A stretch of DNA of 64,000 nucleotides from Leucobacter celer subsp. astrifaciens (GCF_001273835.1 NZ_JHEI01000134.1:62001-126000); one strand, 5' to 3'. Positions 9,117 to 18,467 are shown, counted from the stretch's first letter. The notes: generated by a model from the letters alone, not told the origin. Numbers and translations: made by a program.

Positions 9117-9287
9117 CTAAGGGGTCGTGCGGCGTCCGAGATCGGCTTGCTCGTCGGCGTGCTTCCTCAGCGCCGACAGGACGGCTCCGCGGATGATCCA
9201 CCACAGAATCAGGATCCCGAGAAGGAACCCGCATACCCACAGCGTGATGGATGCGAACAACAGCGCGGTCGGATTGTCGACGGTCAT
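9117..9287 (-). CDS. Single-pass membrane miniprotein (56 aa)
   Basis: ATG at 9287 encodes 56 residues: a short N-terminus, one long hydrophobic span (residues 8-32, including FLLGILILWW) and a charged cytoplasmic tail (SALRKHADEQADLGRRTTP). The topology is like small actinobacterial membrane proteins of unknown function. The ribosome site is weak (GGGTGAAATC). Confidence 0.6.
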   Translation of the reverse strand: MTVDNPTALLFASITLWVCGFLLGILILWWIIRGAVLSALRKHADEQADLGRRTTP

Positions 9288-9465
9288 GATTTCACCCTAG
9301 CGGGCGGCCACGCCTCACCGCCCTGGTCTGCCGGCGTGCTCGCACTGCCCCCGAACGGAGGCCCCGAGGCCCTCTCGAGACGCCTCGCGCAGGCGATTAC
9401 GGCGCGGCCGTGCTGTCGCGGCGTGCTGTCAAGGTCTGCCACAAGACGATTCCGAAACAGAGAAA

Positions 9466-9504
9466 TCCCCCGACTCCCTGGTGTTGGCCAGGTGAGTCGG
9501 GGGA
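9466..9504 (-). terminator. Terminator of tRNA-Tyr
   Basis: Inverted repeat with arms TCCCCCGACTC (9466-9476) and its complement (9494-9504), 10 nt past the tRNA 3' end. On the minus strand it is followed by a short T-rich stretch (TTTCT). Confidence 0.8.
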
Positions 9505-9514
9505 TCTCGTTCTG

Positions 9515-9596
9515 TGGCGGGTGAGGGATTCGAACCCCCGTAGGCAGTGCCAGCTGATTTACAGTCAGCCCCCTTTGGCCGCTCGGGTAACCCGCC
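9515..9596 (-). tRNA. tRNA-Tyr (anticodon GTA)
   Basis: Reading the minus strand, acceptor arms GGCGGGT and ACCCGCC pair. The anticodon arm is CTGACTGTAAATCAG, giving anticodon GTA. A class II long variable arm and the T-arm sequence GGGGGTTCGAATCCC are present. The discriminator is A and the CCA end is not encoded. Length is 82 nt. Confidence 0.97.
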
Positions 9597-9777
9597 GCTG
9601 GTCATGCGAACACGACCGAGAAACCACATTACCGCCTCGCGCGGCGGAACGGAAATCGATCCGGCGCCGGGAGCCTGCCCGCGACCCGAGCGTCTGCCCG
9701 CCCGCCGTTTCGAGCCCCGAAGTGCCCTAGGCGGTGCCGGCTGATTCAGTAGCCGGTCCGCGTGAAAGAATCGGAGT

Positions 9778-10242
9778 ATGGCTCAGCTCCCCTCCGAACT
9801 CACGCTGCGCACCGCGCAGGGCATCGACGGCATCCCCACGCCCACCTTCTATCGCATCGCCAAGCTGCGCCAGGAAGTCTTCGTCGTGGAGCAGGACTGC
9901 GTCTACCTCGACCTCGACGGCCGCGACCTCGAGGACACCACCGTGCAGCTCTGGGTAGAGGACGCCGACGGCACGGTCGCCGCGACCGTGCGGATCCTCG
10001 ATGAGAGCCACCAGGAGCCGGGTCTGCGCAGCATCGGGCGCGTCGTCACCGCTCCCGCCTGGCGCGGTCAAGGCATCGCCGCCGCGCTGCTCGAGGCGGC
10101 CATCGCGCAGTGCGACGGGCACCCGATCCTCATCCACGCGCAGGCGCACCTCGAGTCCTGGTACGGGCGTTTCGGCTTCGCCGCCTGCGGCGACGAGTTC
10201 CTCGAGGACGGGATCCCGCACCTGCCGATGAGGATCGGCTGA
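9778..10242 (+). CDS. ElaA-like GNAT acetyltransferase
   Basis: This 154-residue GNAT protein carries the ElaA signature RIAKLRQEVFVVEQDCVYLD (26-45). The acetyl-CoA loop region is RVVTAPAWRGQGIAAALLEA, and WYGRFGFAACGDEFLEDGIP follows toward the C-terminus. It probably transfers an acetyl group to an amine; the substrate is unknown. It is a single gene between the tRNA and a repeat region. Confidence 0.85.
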   Translation: MAQLPSELTLRTAQGIDGIPTPTFYRIAKLRQEVFVVEQDCVYLDLDGRDLEDTTVQLWVEDADGTVAATVRILDESHQEPGLRSIGRVVTAPAWRGQGIAAALLEAAIAQCDGHPILIHAQAHLESWYGRFGFAACGDEFLEDGIPHLPMRIG

Positions 10243-10295
10243 GGATCGGCTGACGCCGAGCTCAACTCTCGGCGCCGCGTGCGGTGCGGGACCTT

Positions 10296-10338
10296 GGTTT
10301 CGACAAGCTCAACCGGCGGGCACAAGCTCAACCGGCGG
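10296..10338. repeat. GGTTTCGAC...CAACCGGCGG repeat, two partial copies
   Basis: GGTTTCGACAAGCTCAACCG at 10296 and a second ACAAGCTCAACCGGCGG at 10322-10338 form a short tandem. They belong to the same family as sequences near 23605, 52457 and 60501. The site is between convergent genes. Confidence 0.6.
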
Positions 10339-10367
10339 GCGGGCCCGAGCGGCGAGGCAGCCCGCCG

Positions 10368-13300
10368 CTACTCGACGAACTCGTCGAGGCCGGGCACCGG
10401 CACCGCGAGCCCGTGGCGGTGCGCCCGCGCCGACACCGACTGCTCCCGCAGCAGCGTGAGCAGCTCGACCGGACCCGCCATCGTCACCGGTTCCGCCCAG
10501 AGCGCGGCGCGATCCAGCCCGCCCATCCACTCGGCGGCGCGCACCGCGTCGCCGCCGATCAGCCGCACCCGGTCCGCCGCGATCCCGTCGGCGCCCACCG
10601 GCCCCGACACCGCGAGCCGCTGCACCCAGTCGTCGTCCCGCTCGAGCGACACCTCGATCCCGAGCTGTTCGAGAAAGGCGCTCAACTCTGCGGGCAGCAC
10701 CTCCCCCGTCGACACCGACACGGGCGCGCGCACGAGCAGCGCCGCCGCCAGCACCCGAACCAGCGCGACGACCCGCGCTCCCTGCGCGAGCCGCAGCTGC
10801 GTGGTGACGGGCAGGTAGCGGATCACGTTGCGCTCGATCCCGAGCCCGATCGTGTCGCGCGCCGCACCGAAGGAGGTGCGCCAGACCAGCGCGTCGGAGA
10901 GTGCGGCGCGGCGCACCTCGTCGAAGTCCTCGTAGTCGAGCACCGGGCGCGCCGCCTCGACGAGCAGCTGCACCTCGGGGTCGAGGCCGCGCAGATGCAG
11001 CGTGTCGCTGCGGGTGCCGGAACGGAGTTGCCACGACCCGAGCGGCACGAGCCGGTTCGGCCCGCCGCTCAGCGCCGGCAGACCCATCGTGGCATCGTTC
11101 CAGCCGCCGCTCGGCTGCCGCTCGATGCGAGCAGCGGTCGTGGGACGGTTCAGCGACACCGCGGCCGCCTCGATCCCGTCGAGCCACGCGAGGATCTCGT
11201 CGGCGTCGTTCGACTGCAGCCCCGCGACCGCCCCACTGCCCGCCGCGTTCTGCATGGCGAGCGCCTCGCCGAGGGTGTGCGCCTGCGCGACGCCGATCAC
11301 GGGGACGCCCCGCGCATCGTCCCAGAATGACGAGGCGGCGCCGACGCCGAGCCGCACTCCGGGGCTCCACAGCATCCCCTCCTCGTCGAGCCGTCGCGGC
11401 TCCACCAGCCACTCCTCACCGCGCCCCAGCTGGGTGAGCGCCCGCAGCCCGGCCTCGTCGGGCGGGGCCGGCAGCGGGCCGAGGTCGAAGCCGAGCGGAT
11501 CCTCCGATCCGGGTCGCGCCGTGTCGCCGACGCGCAGCGCGCGCACGGCGTCGGCGAGCGCGTCGCGGAAGCGCCGTGATCGCGCGGTGCTGCCCAGCAG
11601 GATCACGGCGTGCGCCGCACGGGGATCGGATCCGGCGGCGCGGAATCCCGATGCGACGATGTCGGTGACGGCCCGATCGAGGTCCGCCGCCGGGGTGACG
11701 AGGATCGCGCCGCGGGCGTGGAACCGCCCCTCGACGCGCAGATCGGGACGACGCCTCGCCAGCTCGCGCGCGGCCGCGCGATCGCCGAGCACCACCGCCC
11801 GATCGATCTCGGGACTGGCGGCGAGTTCGGCAAGCGTGCGGCCGACGATCACCGCCTCCAGTCGCACAGCGCCGAGCGCGAGCCCGCCCGCCTGCCACTC
11901 CTCGAGCAGGGCGGCGGCCGAGCGCTGCAGCCGCTGCGGCACCGACCACAGCACCCCGCTGCCGGCTCCGAGCGCCGCGAGCACCGCCTCCGCCTGCACC
12001 GAGAGCGGGGTGCTCCCGTCGGCGGCCACCAGCACGAGGCCCTGAGGAACGAAGCTCGCACCGCGCACGGCCGCGAGCCCCTCCGCGAGCTGCCCGCAGT
12101 AGCGCGCTGCGTCGACGATGTCGTCGATCTCGGCGTCGAGCTCGGCCACCGGCGCGCCCGTGTCGGCTGCGAGCACCTGCAGCAGGCGGTCGCGTGCGGC
12201 CACGACGCCGAGCGCGGCGCGGCGCAACCGCGAGGCCCGCGCCGCGTGCGGCAGGTCGGCCCACCGCAGCGCCGCCTCGTGCGCCTCACGGGTGGCGTGC
12301 TCGGGGTCGAGGTCGGCCGCCGACAGCGCCACGGTCTCGTTGGCGGTGTCCCGCTGCTCGACGATCTCCGCGGCCCCGACGAGCAGCTCTCTCGCCCAGT
12401 CCCGATTGGCGGCGACCCCGGCATCGGTCTCGGGCTCGTTCGCGAAACCCGACTGCGACACGACCGGGATGGCGCGCGGCGGCACGAACTCCTCGAGTGT
12501 CAGCTCGCCCGTCGCACCCCGTGTGAGCCCCAGCACGGCCGCGGTGAGCCCGCCCGTCTCGAGGCGCGCGGGCTCGTCCGGCTCGCGGTAGAAGAGCGCG
12601 CTGTCCCGCTCGCTCGGGTTCCACTCCCTCGCCCGCCGTTGCGTGCGGTGCGAGGCCGGGGCCGGCTCGGCGGCGAGCGCGACCGCTGCTCGGAAGACCT
12701 CTCGCTCGGCCTGCAGCTCAGGAGCACCCTCGAGATCCGGATCCTGCACCAGCGCCGCGAGTCGAGACATCGCCGACTGCGGATCGGCAGCCTCGGCCAC
12801 CAGCCCGACGAGCAGGTCGACGGCGCCCGCGAACTCCTTCGGGGCGATCACCGGTACCGCGATCCGCACCTCGGACACGAGCCCCGAGATCGTCTCGGCG
12901 AGACCGGGCGCGACTCCGGTGCGCAGCTGCACCGAGCAGAGCGCGGCCGTGTCGAGGTGCTCGGCCAGCGCCGCGACACCTCCCAGCACCAGCAGATCCT
13001 CGGAGGCGATGACGGGGCGCAGCACTGCGGCTCGTCCCGGGTGCAGGGCGAGCTCGATCAGGCGCAGCAGCTGCGCGAGCACCTCGCGACGGTCCTCGAG
13101 CACCGACACCGCCAGTCCGCTCTGCAGCGACACGATGCGCTCGGCTCCGGCCGCACCTGCGACGCCGATCACCACCTCGGCGGGGGCTCCGCCATCGGCC
13201 ACGCGCCGCTGCGCCCAGCGGCTCAAACGGTCGTAGTGCTCCCGCGACTCGGGCAGCTCGGCCATCAGCCGCACGCCGATCCTCGCACGGTCGAGAGTCG

Positions 13301-14066
13301 CATCGATGAGCGCCCGCACGACGAGATCGGGCACGAGTCGCGCCCAGCGCACGCTGCGCGGCTCGAGGTGCACCGTCGTGTCGTGCTCGATGGCGGCCTC
13401 GAGCACGGGGCGGAGCGCCTGCGCGGCGCGAGCGACGTCGTCCTCGGCCGACCAGTCGCTGCCGCCGGGCGCGAGGCGCGCGGGGTCGACCACTAGGTGC
13501 GTCACCGTCGGCACGGCTGCGAGCGCCACCAGCCGCACGATCTCGGCCTCGACACCGGCGGGTCCGTGCACGTCCTCGCCCAGCGGCACGGTCACGGGCA
13601 CGAAGCCCTCCTCGCCGTGACGCCGCAGCGTCTCCGTGAGTCGGCTGAGACGTCCCGGCGACGCGGCACCGGCGGGCAGCTTCGTGGCGAGCACGAGCTT
13701 CGACACGCGATCGCGCAGCCAGCGCCGCGCAACGGGCATCACGGCCCAGGGCAGTCCGAGCGACGCGATCCCGCCCGCCCGCACCGCGAGACGGTCCCTG
13801 GCCGACAGCGAGCGCGGCACCTCCTGCGCCATCTCGTGCAGACCCGCCGCCGAGGCGGCCGCGTCCTCGGTGCCGGCGACCAGCTCGAGCAGGCGGCGGG
13901 TGAACTCGAAGGTCTCCGGGTCTCCCCTGCCGAGCAGATCCCGCCCCGCCGATTCGGCGGCATCCGGTCGTTCGCGCAGCGCGGCGATCCACTCGGTGAC
14001 GCGGGTGTCGGCTCGGTCGGCGACGACGCCCCACAGCGCACCCGGGCCCAAGGTTTCTGCAGCCAT
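10368..14066 (-). CDS. PutA-like bifunctional proline dehydrogenase/ALDH homologue, probably a pseudoenzyme
   Basis: 1232 residues with the order of actinobacterial PutA: a proline-dehydrogenase-like barrel (about 80-420) and an aldehyde-dehydrogenase-like domain (about 510-1080). ATG at 14066 fits the domain start. Alignment by eye to the family shows key losses. The substrate-binding arginine pair in YLVRRLEEN is replaced by LLVGLVAEA. The flavin/substrate region KVRLVKGAN is not recognisable. The ALDH nucleophile motif GQKCSA reads GSDPRA (about 805-812), and the general-base region ETSGKN reads FHARGA (about 784). The frame is intact, so the protein is probably made but may not oxidise proline or glutamate semialdehyde. 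A regulatory or structural role is one possibility. It has no operon partner. Confidence 0.8.
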   Translation of the reverse strand: MAAETLGPGALWGVVADRADTRVTEWIAALRERPDAAESAGRDLLGRGDPETFEFTRRLLELVAGTEDAAASAAGLHEMAQEVPRSLSARDRLAVRAGGIASLGLPWAVMPVARRWLRDRVSKLVLATKLPAGAASPGRLSRLTETLRRHGEEGFVPVTVPLGEDVHGPAGVEAEIVRLVALAAVPTVTHLVVDPARLAPGGSDWSAEDDVARAAQALRPVLEAAIEHDTTVHLEPRSVRWARLVPDLVVRALIDATLDRARIGVRLMAELPESREHYDRLSRWAQRRVADGGAPAEVVIGVAGAAGAERIVSLQSGLAVSVLEDRREVLAQLLRLIELALHPGRAAVLRPVIASEDLLVLGGVAALAEHLDTAALCSVQLRTGVAPGLAETISGLVSEVRIAVPVIAPKEFAGAVDLLVGLVAEAADPQSAMSRLAALVQDPDLEGAPELQAEREVFRAAVALAAEPAPASHRTQRRAREWNPSERDSALFYREPDEPARLETGGLTAAVLGLTRGATGELTLEEFVPPRAIPVVSQSGFANEPETDAGVAANRDWARELLVGAAEIVEQRDTANETVALSAADLDPEHATREAHEAALRWADLPHAARASRLRRAALGVVAARDRLLQVLAADTGAPVAELDAEIDDIVDAARYCGQLAEGLAAVRGASFVPQGLVLVAADGSTPLSVQAEAVLAALGAGSGVLWSVPQRLQRSAAALLEEWQAGGLALGAVRLEAVIVGRTLAELAASPEIDRAVVLGDRAAARELARRRPDLRVEGRFHARGAILVTPAADLDRAVTDIVASGFRAAGSDPRAAHAVILLGSTARSRRFRDALADAVRALRVGDTARPGSEDPLGFDLGPLPAPPDEAGLRALTQLGRGEEWLVEPRRLDEEGMLWSPGVRLGVGAASSFWDDARGVPVIGVAQAHTLGEALAMQNAAGSGAVAGLQSNDADEILAWLDGIEAAAVSLNRPTTAARIERQPSGGWNDATMGLPALSGGPNRLVPLGSWQLRSGTRSDTLHLRGLDPEVQLLVEAARPVLDYEDFDEVRRAALSDALVWRTSFGAARDTIGLGIERNVIRYLPVTTQLRLAQGARVVALVRVLAAALLVRAPVSVSTGEVLPAELSAFLEQLGIEVSLERDDDWVQRLAVSGPVGADGIAADRVRLIGGDAVRAAEWMGGLDRAALWAEPVTMAGPVELLTLLREQSVSARAHRHGLAVPVPGLDEFVE

Positions 14067-14266
14067 GTGCCCCACTGTATGCCGCGCGGCCGACATTCCC
14101 GGGGATGCGCGCCGCTGCACCGTGTCCCGGTTCGAACACCGGAATCCGGGCCACTTCTTCACGGTGCTGGCAGCGCGGTACCGACAGCACAGTGCCGACA
14201 GCGAGCACCGTGAAAACGCGACCCGGATTCGCACGGGGGCGGGCACGCGCGCCGCGGGAACGGGAA

Positions 14267-14301
14267 GGGGCGGCGGAGATCCTGAGGATCCCCGCCGCCC
14301 C
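14267..14301 (-). terminator. Terminator of the ABC importer operon
   Basis: A long GC stem (GGGGCGGCGG at 14267-14276 pairing with 14292-14301, with an inner GATCC/GGATC pair) lies 26 bp beyond the ATPase stop codon. Confidence 0.75.
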
Positions 14302-14326
14302 GAGAGCGACTGCCCGAGCCGATCGG

Positions 14327-15118
14327 CTACGCGAGCAGCGCGCGGTCGTCGAAGCTCGCGCCCTTGATCTTCGCGAACTCCGCGAGCAGCAGTGGCACCG
14401 TGAGCTTCTTCTTCTGCTCGGCGTCGGCCTCGAACACGATGCGGCCCTCGTGCATCATGATGAGGCGGTTGCCCAGCTTGAGCGCCTGCTCCATGTTGTG
14501 CGTCACCATGAGCGTGGTCAGTCCCCCCGAGGAGACGATCCGCTCGGTGAGATCGGTCACGAGAGCTGCGCGCTGCGGATCGAGCGCGGCCGTGTGCTCG
14601 TCGAGCAGCAGGATGCGCGGCTGCGTGAAGCCCGCCATCAGCAGCGACAGCGCCTGGCGCTGACCGCCCGAGAGCAGGCCCACCTTCGCGGTGAGCCGGT
14701 TCTCGAGGCCCAGTTCGAGCGACTTGAGCTCCTCGACGAAGCGCACGCGACGCGACTTCGTCACGCCGAGGCCGAGGCCGCGCGTCTTGCCGCGCTGCAG
14801 CGCGAGCGACAGGTTCTGCTCGATCGTCAGGTCGGGCGCGGTGCCCGCCATCGGGTCCTGGAACACGCGGCCCACGTAGCGGGCCCGCTGGAACTCCTTG
14901 AGCTTGGTCACCGGTTTCCCGTCGACCGTGAGCGATCCCGTGTCCACGCTGTAGCGGCCCGCGACGGTGTTGAGCAGCGTCGACTTGCCCGCGCCGTTCG
15001 AGCCGATGATGGTGACGAAGTCGCCCTCGTCGAGCGTGAGGCTCAGGTCGACCAGCGCCTTGCGCTCGTTGATGGTGCCCGCGAAGAAGGTCTTGGAGAT
15101 GCGGTCGATGTTCAGCAT
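14327..15118 (-). CDS. ABC transporter ATP-binding protein (TrpZ-type)
   Basis: 263-residue ATPase with Walker A GSNGAGKST (about 39-47), signature LLSGGQRQALSLL, Walker B RILLLDEHTAALD and a switch histidine in MVTHNMEQAL. It energises import by the permease and binding protein encoded just upstream. The three genes run in order binding protein, permease, ATPase with gaps of 3 and 7 bp. The set matches importers with an ABC_sub_bind (PF04392) receptor, of which the streptococcal TrpXYZ tryptophan importer is the characterised case. Substrate specificity here is inferred only. Confidence 0.9.
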   Translation of the reverse strand: MLNIDRISKTFFAGTINERKALVDLSLTLDEGDFVTIIGSNGAGKSTLLNTVAGRYSVDTGSLTVDGKPVTKLKEFQRARYVGRVFQDPMAGTAPDLTIEQNLSLALQRGKTRGLGLGVTKSRRVRFVEELKSLELGLENRLTAKVGLLSGGQRQALSLLMAGFTQPRILLLDEHTAALDPQRAALVTDLTERIVSSGGLTTLMVTHNMEQALKLGNRLIMMHEGRIVFEADAEQKKKLTVPLLLAEFAKIKGASFDDRALLA

Positions 15119-15125
15119 GGTGCTC

Positions 15126-16082
15126 CTACCTCTCTGCCGCGGGAACGGTGACCCCGGTGGTCGCCGAGGCGACCGCGTCGGGCTCTGGATCCCTCGGTCT
15201 GCGATTGCCGCGATCCCGCAGCGACGGGAGCTTCTTCAGGAAGCCCCAGCGCGGCAGCAGCAGCGCGAGCACCACGAGGATCGCCGTGATCGCGCGCATG
15301 TCGTTGGGGTTGAGGCCCACCGACAGCGCGAAGAAGATGATCAGGCGGTAGAGGATCGATCCCACGATCACGGCGAGGCTGGCCATGAAGATGTTGCGCT
15401 GGCCCAGCACCGCCTGGCCGAGGATGACCGAGGCGAGACCGATGAGGATCACGCCGATGCCCATGCTGATGTCGGCGAAGCCCTGGTACTGCGCCACGAG
15501 GGCACCGGCGAGGGCCACGAGGCCGTTCGAGATCGCGAGGGTGAGGATCTTCATGCCGTCGGTGTTGACGCCGAAGCTGCGGATCATCTGCTCGTTGTTG
15601 CCCGTGGCCTGGATCGCGAGACCCAGATCGGTCGAGAGGAACCAGTCGACGACCAGCTTCAGCACGAACACCAGCGCGGCGAAGATCAGCACCGCGATCC
15701 AGGTCTTGCCGATCCAGCCGGCATCGCGCAGCGGGGTCATGAGGGTCTCTTCCCGCAACAGCGGTGTGTTCGCCTTCCCCATGATCCTCAGGTTGATCGA
15801 CCACAGCGCGATCATGGTGAGGATGCCCGCGAGCAGACCGTCGATCTTGCCCTTGGTGTGCAGCAGGCCGGTGACGACGCCGGCGACGACGCCCGCCCCT
15901 GTGCCCGCGAGGGTGGCCACCAGCGGGTTCTGCCCGGCGGTGATGAGCGCCGCGGCGACCGCGGCACCCGTGGTCAGGCTGCCGTCGACCGTGAGGTCGG
16001 GGAAGTTGAGCACGCGGAAGGTGAGGTACACACCCAGCGCCATGACTCCGTAGAGGAGTCCGAGTTCGAGAGCACCGATCAT
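15126..16082 (-). CDS. ABC transporter permease (branched-chain/TrpY-like)
   Basis: 318 residues with about eight to nine hydrophobic segments, beginning MIGALELGLLYGVMALGVYL and containing LNFPDLTVDGSLTTGAAVAA, a conserved region of the LivH-like permeases that work with PF04392 receptors. A charged C-terminal tail faces the cytoplasm. It is the second gene of a three-gene importer operon. Assignment to the family is firm and the ligand is unknown. Confidence 0.9.
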   Translation of the reverse strand: MIGALELGLLYGVMALGVYLTFRVLNFPDLTVDGSLTTGAAVAAALITAGQNPLVATLAGTGAGVVAGVVTGLLHTKGKIDGLLAGILTMIALWSINLRIMGKANTPLLREETLMTPLRDAGWIGKTWIAVLIFAALVFVLKLVVDWFLSTDLGLAIQATGNNEQMIRSFGVNTDGMKILTLAISNGLVALAGALVAQYQGFADISMGIGVILIGLASVILGQAVLGQRNIFMASLAVIVGSILYRLIIFFALSVGLNPNDMRAITAILVVLALLLPRWGFLKKLPSLRDRGNRRPRDPEPDAVASATTGVTVPAAER

Positions 16083-16085
16083 GGG

Positions 16086-17093
16086 TTACTCGATCACGTT
16101 CGCGGCGCGGTCGAGCATGTCCTGGGGCAGCTCGAAGCCGAAGCGCTCAGCGGCGGTGGGGTTGACGGTGAGCTCGAACTCGCTCTGGGTCTCCACGGCC
16201 ATGGTCGCGGGATCGGCGCCCTCCTCGAGGATGCGCACGGCCATCTGGCCGGTCTGGTAGCCGAGCTTCTCGTAGTCGATGCCGAGCGTGGCGGCCGCGC
16301 CGCCAGCGACGTGCTCGGCGTCGGCGCCGACCACGAGGATGCCGCGCTCCTCGGCCACGGCGACGACCGAGCCGAGACCCGAGATCACCAGGTTGTCGCT
16401 GGGGGTGTAGATCGCGTCGACGTCGCCGAGCGCCTCGGTGGCCTGCTTCAGCTCGCCCGCGTTGGTGACGGTCTGCTCGACGATCTCCATGCCCTCGGCC
16501 GCGACGGCCTCGCGCGCCAGCTCCACCTGCACCTCGGAGTTCACCTCACCCGAGCTGTAGACGACACCCACCTTCTTCGCGTCGGGATCGATCTCCTTGA
16601 TGAGCGCGATCTGGTCGGCGACGGGGTTCATGTCGCTCGTGCCGGTGACGTTGCTGCCCGGAGCCTCGGCCGACTCGACGATGTCGGCGGCCACCGGGTC
16701 TGTGACGGCGGTGAAGAGCACCGGGATATCGGCGATGTTCTGCATCGCGGCCTGGGCCGACGGCGTGGCGACCGCGAGCACGAGGTCGAGGTCGTCGCCG
16801 ACGAAGGTCTGCGCGATGGTGGTGGCGGTCGGCACCTCGCCGTTGGCGTTCTGCTCCGTGAACTCGACGGTCTCGCCCTCGACGTACCCGGCGTCGGCGA
16901 AGGCCTGCTTGAAGCCCGCGACGGCCGCGTCGAGCGGCGGCGCCTGCACGAACTGGCTGATGCCGACCTTGACCGTGTCGGTACCGGAGCCGGCGTCGCT
17001 GCCGTTCGACGAGCAGGCGCTCAGTGCGAGCGCAGCGGTTGCGGCCAGGCCGACGAAGGCGAGCGCCTTGCCGCGGAAGCTGGTGACTGCCAT
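16086..17093 (-). CDS. ABC transporter substrate-binding lipoprotein (PF04392, TrpX-like)
   Basis: 335 residues with signal peptide and lipobox LSAC (cysteine at about 27), then the two-lobed ABC_sub_bind fold. Visible family blocks include FVQAPPLDAAVAGFKQAF, ATPSAQAAMQ, PVLFTAVTDPVAADIVES and GSNVTGTSDMNPVADQIALI. It is anchored outside the membrane and delivers ligand to the permease. Related receptors bind tryptophan or other aromatic compounds. A HisC-like aminotransferase lies directly upstream on the same strand and an Lrp regulator beyond it, which agrees with an amino-acid ligand but does not prove it. Confidence 0.9.
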   Translation of the reverse strand: MAVTSFRGKALAFVGLAATAALALSACSSNGSDAGSGTDTVKVGISQFVQAPPLDAAVAGFKQAFADAGYVEGETVEFTEQNANGEVPTATTIAQTFVGDDLDLVLAVATPSAQAAMQNIADIPVLFTAVTDPVAADIVESAEAPGSNVTGTSDMNPVADQIALIKEIDPDAKKVGVVYSSGEVNSEVQVELAREAVAAEGMEIVEQTVTNAGELKQATEALGDVDAIYTPSDNLVISGLGSVVAVAEERGILVVGADAEHVAGGAAATLGIDYEKLGYQTGQMAVRILEEGADPATMAVETQSEFELTVNPTAAERFGFELPQDMLDRAANVIE

Positions 17094-17234
17094 GGGGTTT
17101 CCTCACTCGAGTGTGGTGATGCCTCGGGCGGGAATGCGCCGAGGAAGATGATGGATCTCGCGGCGCCGGGGGACAACGCCGTCCGGTGCCCGATATTAAT
17201 CAGGGGCCTCTCCATAGTAAACCTGCCACTGATT

Positions 17235-17259
17235 TTCTAGACATATGAGACATCTAGAA
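17235..17259. promoter_or_regulatory. Inverted repeat upstream of the importer operon
   Basis: TTCTAGA (17235-17241) and TCTAGAA (17253-17259) are separated by 11 nt in an AT-richer stretch about 140 bp before the binding-protein start. The position suits an operator or promoter element. The regulator is unknown. Confidence 0.4.
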
Positions 17260-17354
17260 CGGTGTTTCCGGGAATAAGCTATACAAGCTGCATAGCCCTG
17301 CAGGGCATTCCGCGACCATCCTGCGCGCAGGCGAAACCGCGGGAAGAGGTCCGG

Positions 17355-18467
17355 TCAGGGAAGCTCCGCGATGGCGGCGAGCACGGCGTCGTTCTCCTCG
17401 GGAGTGCCGATCGACACGCGCACGCCCTCGCCGGGGAAGCAGCGCACGGAGATGCCCCGCGCCTCGAAGGCCGCCGCGATCCCCTCGCTCGCCGCGCCCG
17501 CCGTCAGCCACACGAAGTTCGCCTGCGACGGCGCGAAGTCGATGCCCGCGGCGCGCAGCCCCTCGGCCAGGCGCGCCCGCTCGCGGGTCATCTCGTCGAT
17601 CCGCGCCTCCAGTTCGGCCTCGGCCTCGAGCGAGGCGAGCGCGGCCTCCTGCGCGAGGCGCGACACGGCGAAGGGGATCGCGACCTTGCGCAGCGCCTCG
17701 GCGACATCGCGCGACGCGATCGCGTAGCCGATGCGCAGGCCGGCAAGGCCGTAGGCCTTCGAGAAGGTGTGCAGCACGGCCACGTTGGGGTAGCGGCGGA
17801 AGAAGTCGATGCCGCTCGGAGAATCCGGATCCCGATCGAAGTGCACGTACGCCTCGTCGATGACCACGAGCACGTGCTCGGGCACCGCGGCCATGAACGC
17901 CTCGAGCTCCGCCTCGCCCACGACGGTGCCCGTGGGGTTGTTGGGGTTGCACACGAAGACGAGGCGCGTGCGCTCCGTGATCGCGCCGGCCATGGCCGGG
18001 AGGTCGTGGCGGGCGGCCGAGTCGAGCGGCACCTCGACCGGCACCGCTCCCGCGACGCGGGTGAGGATCGGGTACGCCTCGAAGGAGCGCCAGGCGTACA
18101 TCACCTCGTCGCCGGGGGCCGTGAGGGCGTGGATCAGCTGCGCGGCCACCTCGACCGAGCCCGCACCCAGCACGAGGTTGTCGGGCGAGACCCCGAACCG
18201 TTCGGCGAGCATCGCGGTCACCTCGGTCGCGGCGATGCTGGGATACCGGGCGATCGAGGCCGGGAGGATCTCGGCCAGCCGGCGCTCGACCGCCGGCAGC
18301 GGCGGATACGGGTTCTCGTTCGAGGACAGCTTCACGCTGCGCCCGTCGGGGCCGACCGGAGCCGGCTTGCCCGCCTTGTAGGCTGCGATCTGCTCGAGCC
18401 CGGGACGGAATGCCCGTACTGCCCGGGATACGTCCGTTGCGTGCTGCGTGTGCGGCGTCATCGACAC
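17355..18467 (-). CDS. HisC-like aminotransferase (histidinol-phosphate or aromatic amino acid)
   Basis: 370-residue fold-type I PLP aminotransferase. It contains LSSNENPYPPLPAVE (48-62), VFVCNPNNPTGTVVG, DEAYVHFD and the PLP lysine in FSKAYGLAGLRIGYA, which are the HisC/Pat pattern. Many actinobacteria have a second HisC-like enzyme (Pat) acting on aromatic keto acids. Its place beside an Lrp regulator and a possible aromatic importer, away from a his operon, favours that role here. The start ATG at 18467 is one of two near each other (M1 and M3). It is divergent from the Lrp gene with a shared 161-bp control region. Confidence 0.85.
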   Translation of the reverse strand: MSMTPHTQHATDVSRAVRAFRPGLEQIAAYKAGKPAPVGPDGRSVKLSSNENPYPPLPAVERRLAEILPASIARYPSIAATEVTAMLAERFGVSPDNLVLGAGSVEVAAQLIHALTAPGDEVMYAWRSFEAYPILTRVAGAVPVEVPLDSAARHDLPAMAGAITERTRLVFVCNPNNPTGTVVGEAELEAFMAAVPEHVLVVIDEAYVHFDRDPDSPSGIDFFRRYPNVAVLHTFSKAYGLAGLRIGYAIASRDVAEALRKVAIPFAVSRLAQEAALASLEAEAELEARIDEMTRERARLAEGLRAAGIDFAPSQANFVWLTAGAASEGIAAAFEARGISVRCFPGEGVRVSIGTPEENDAVLAAIAELP

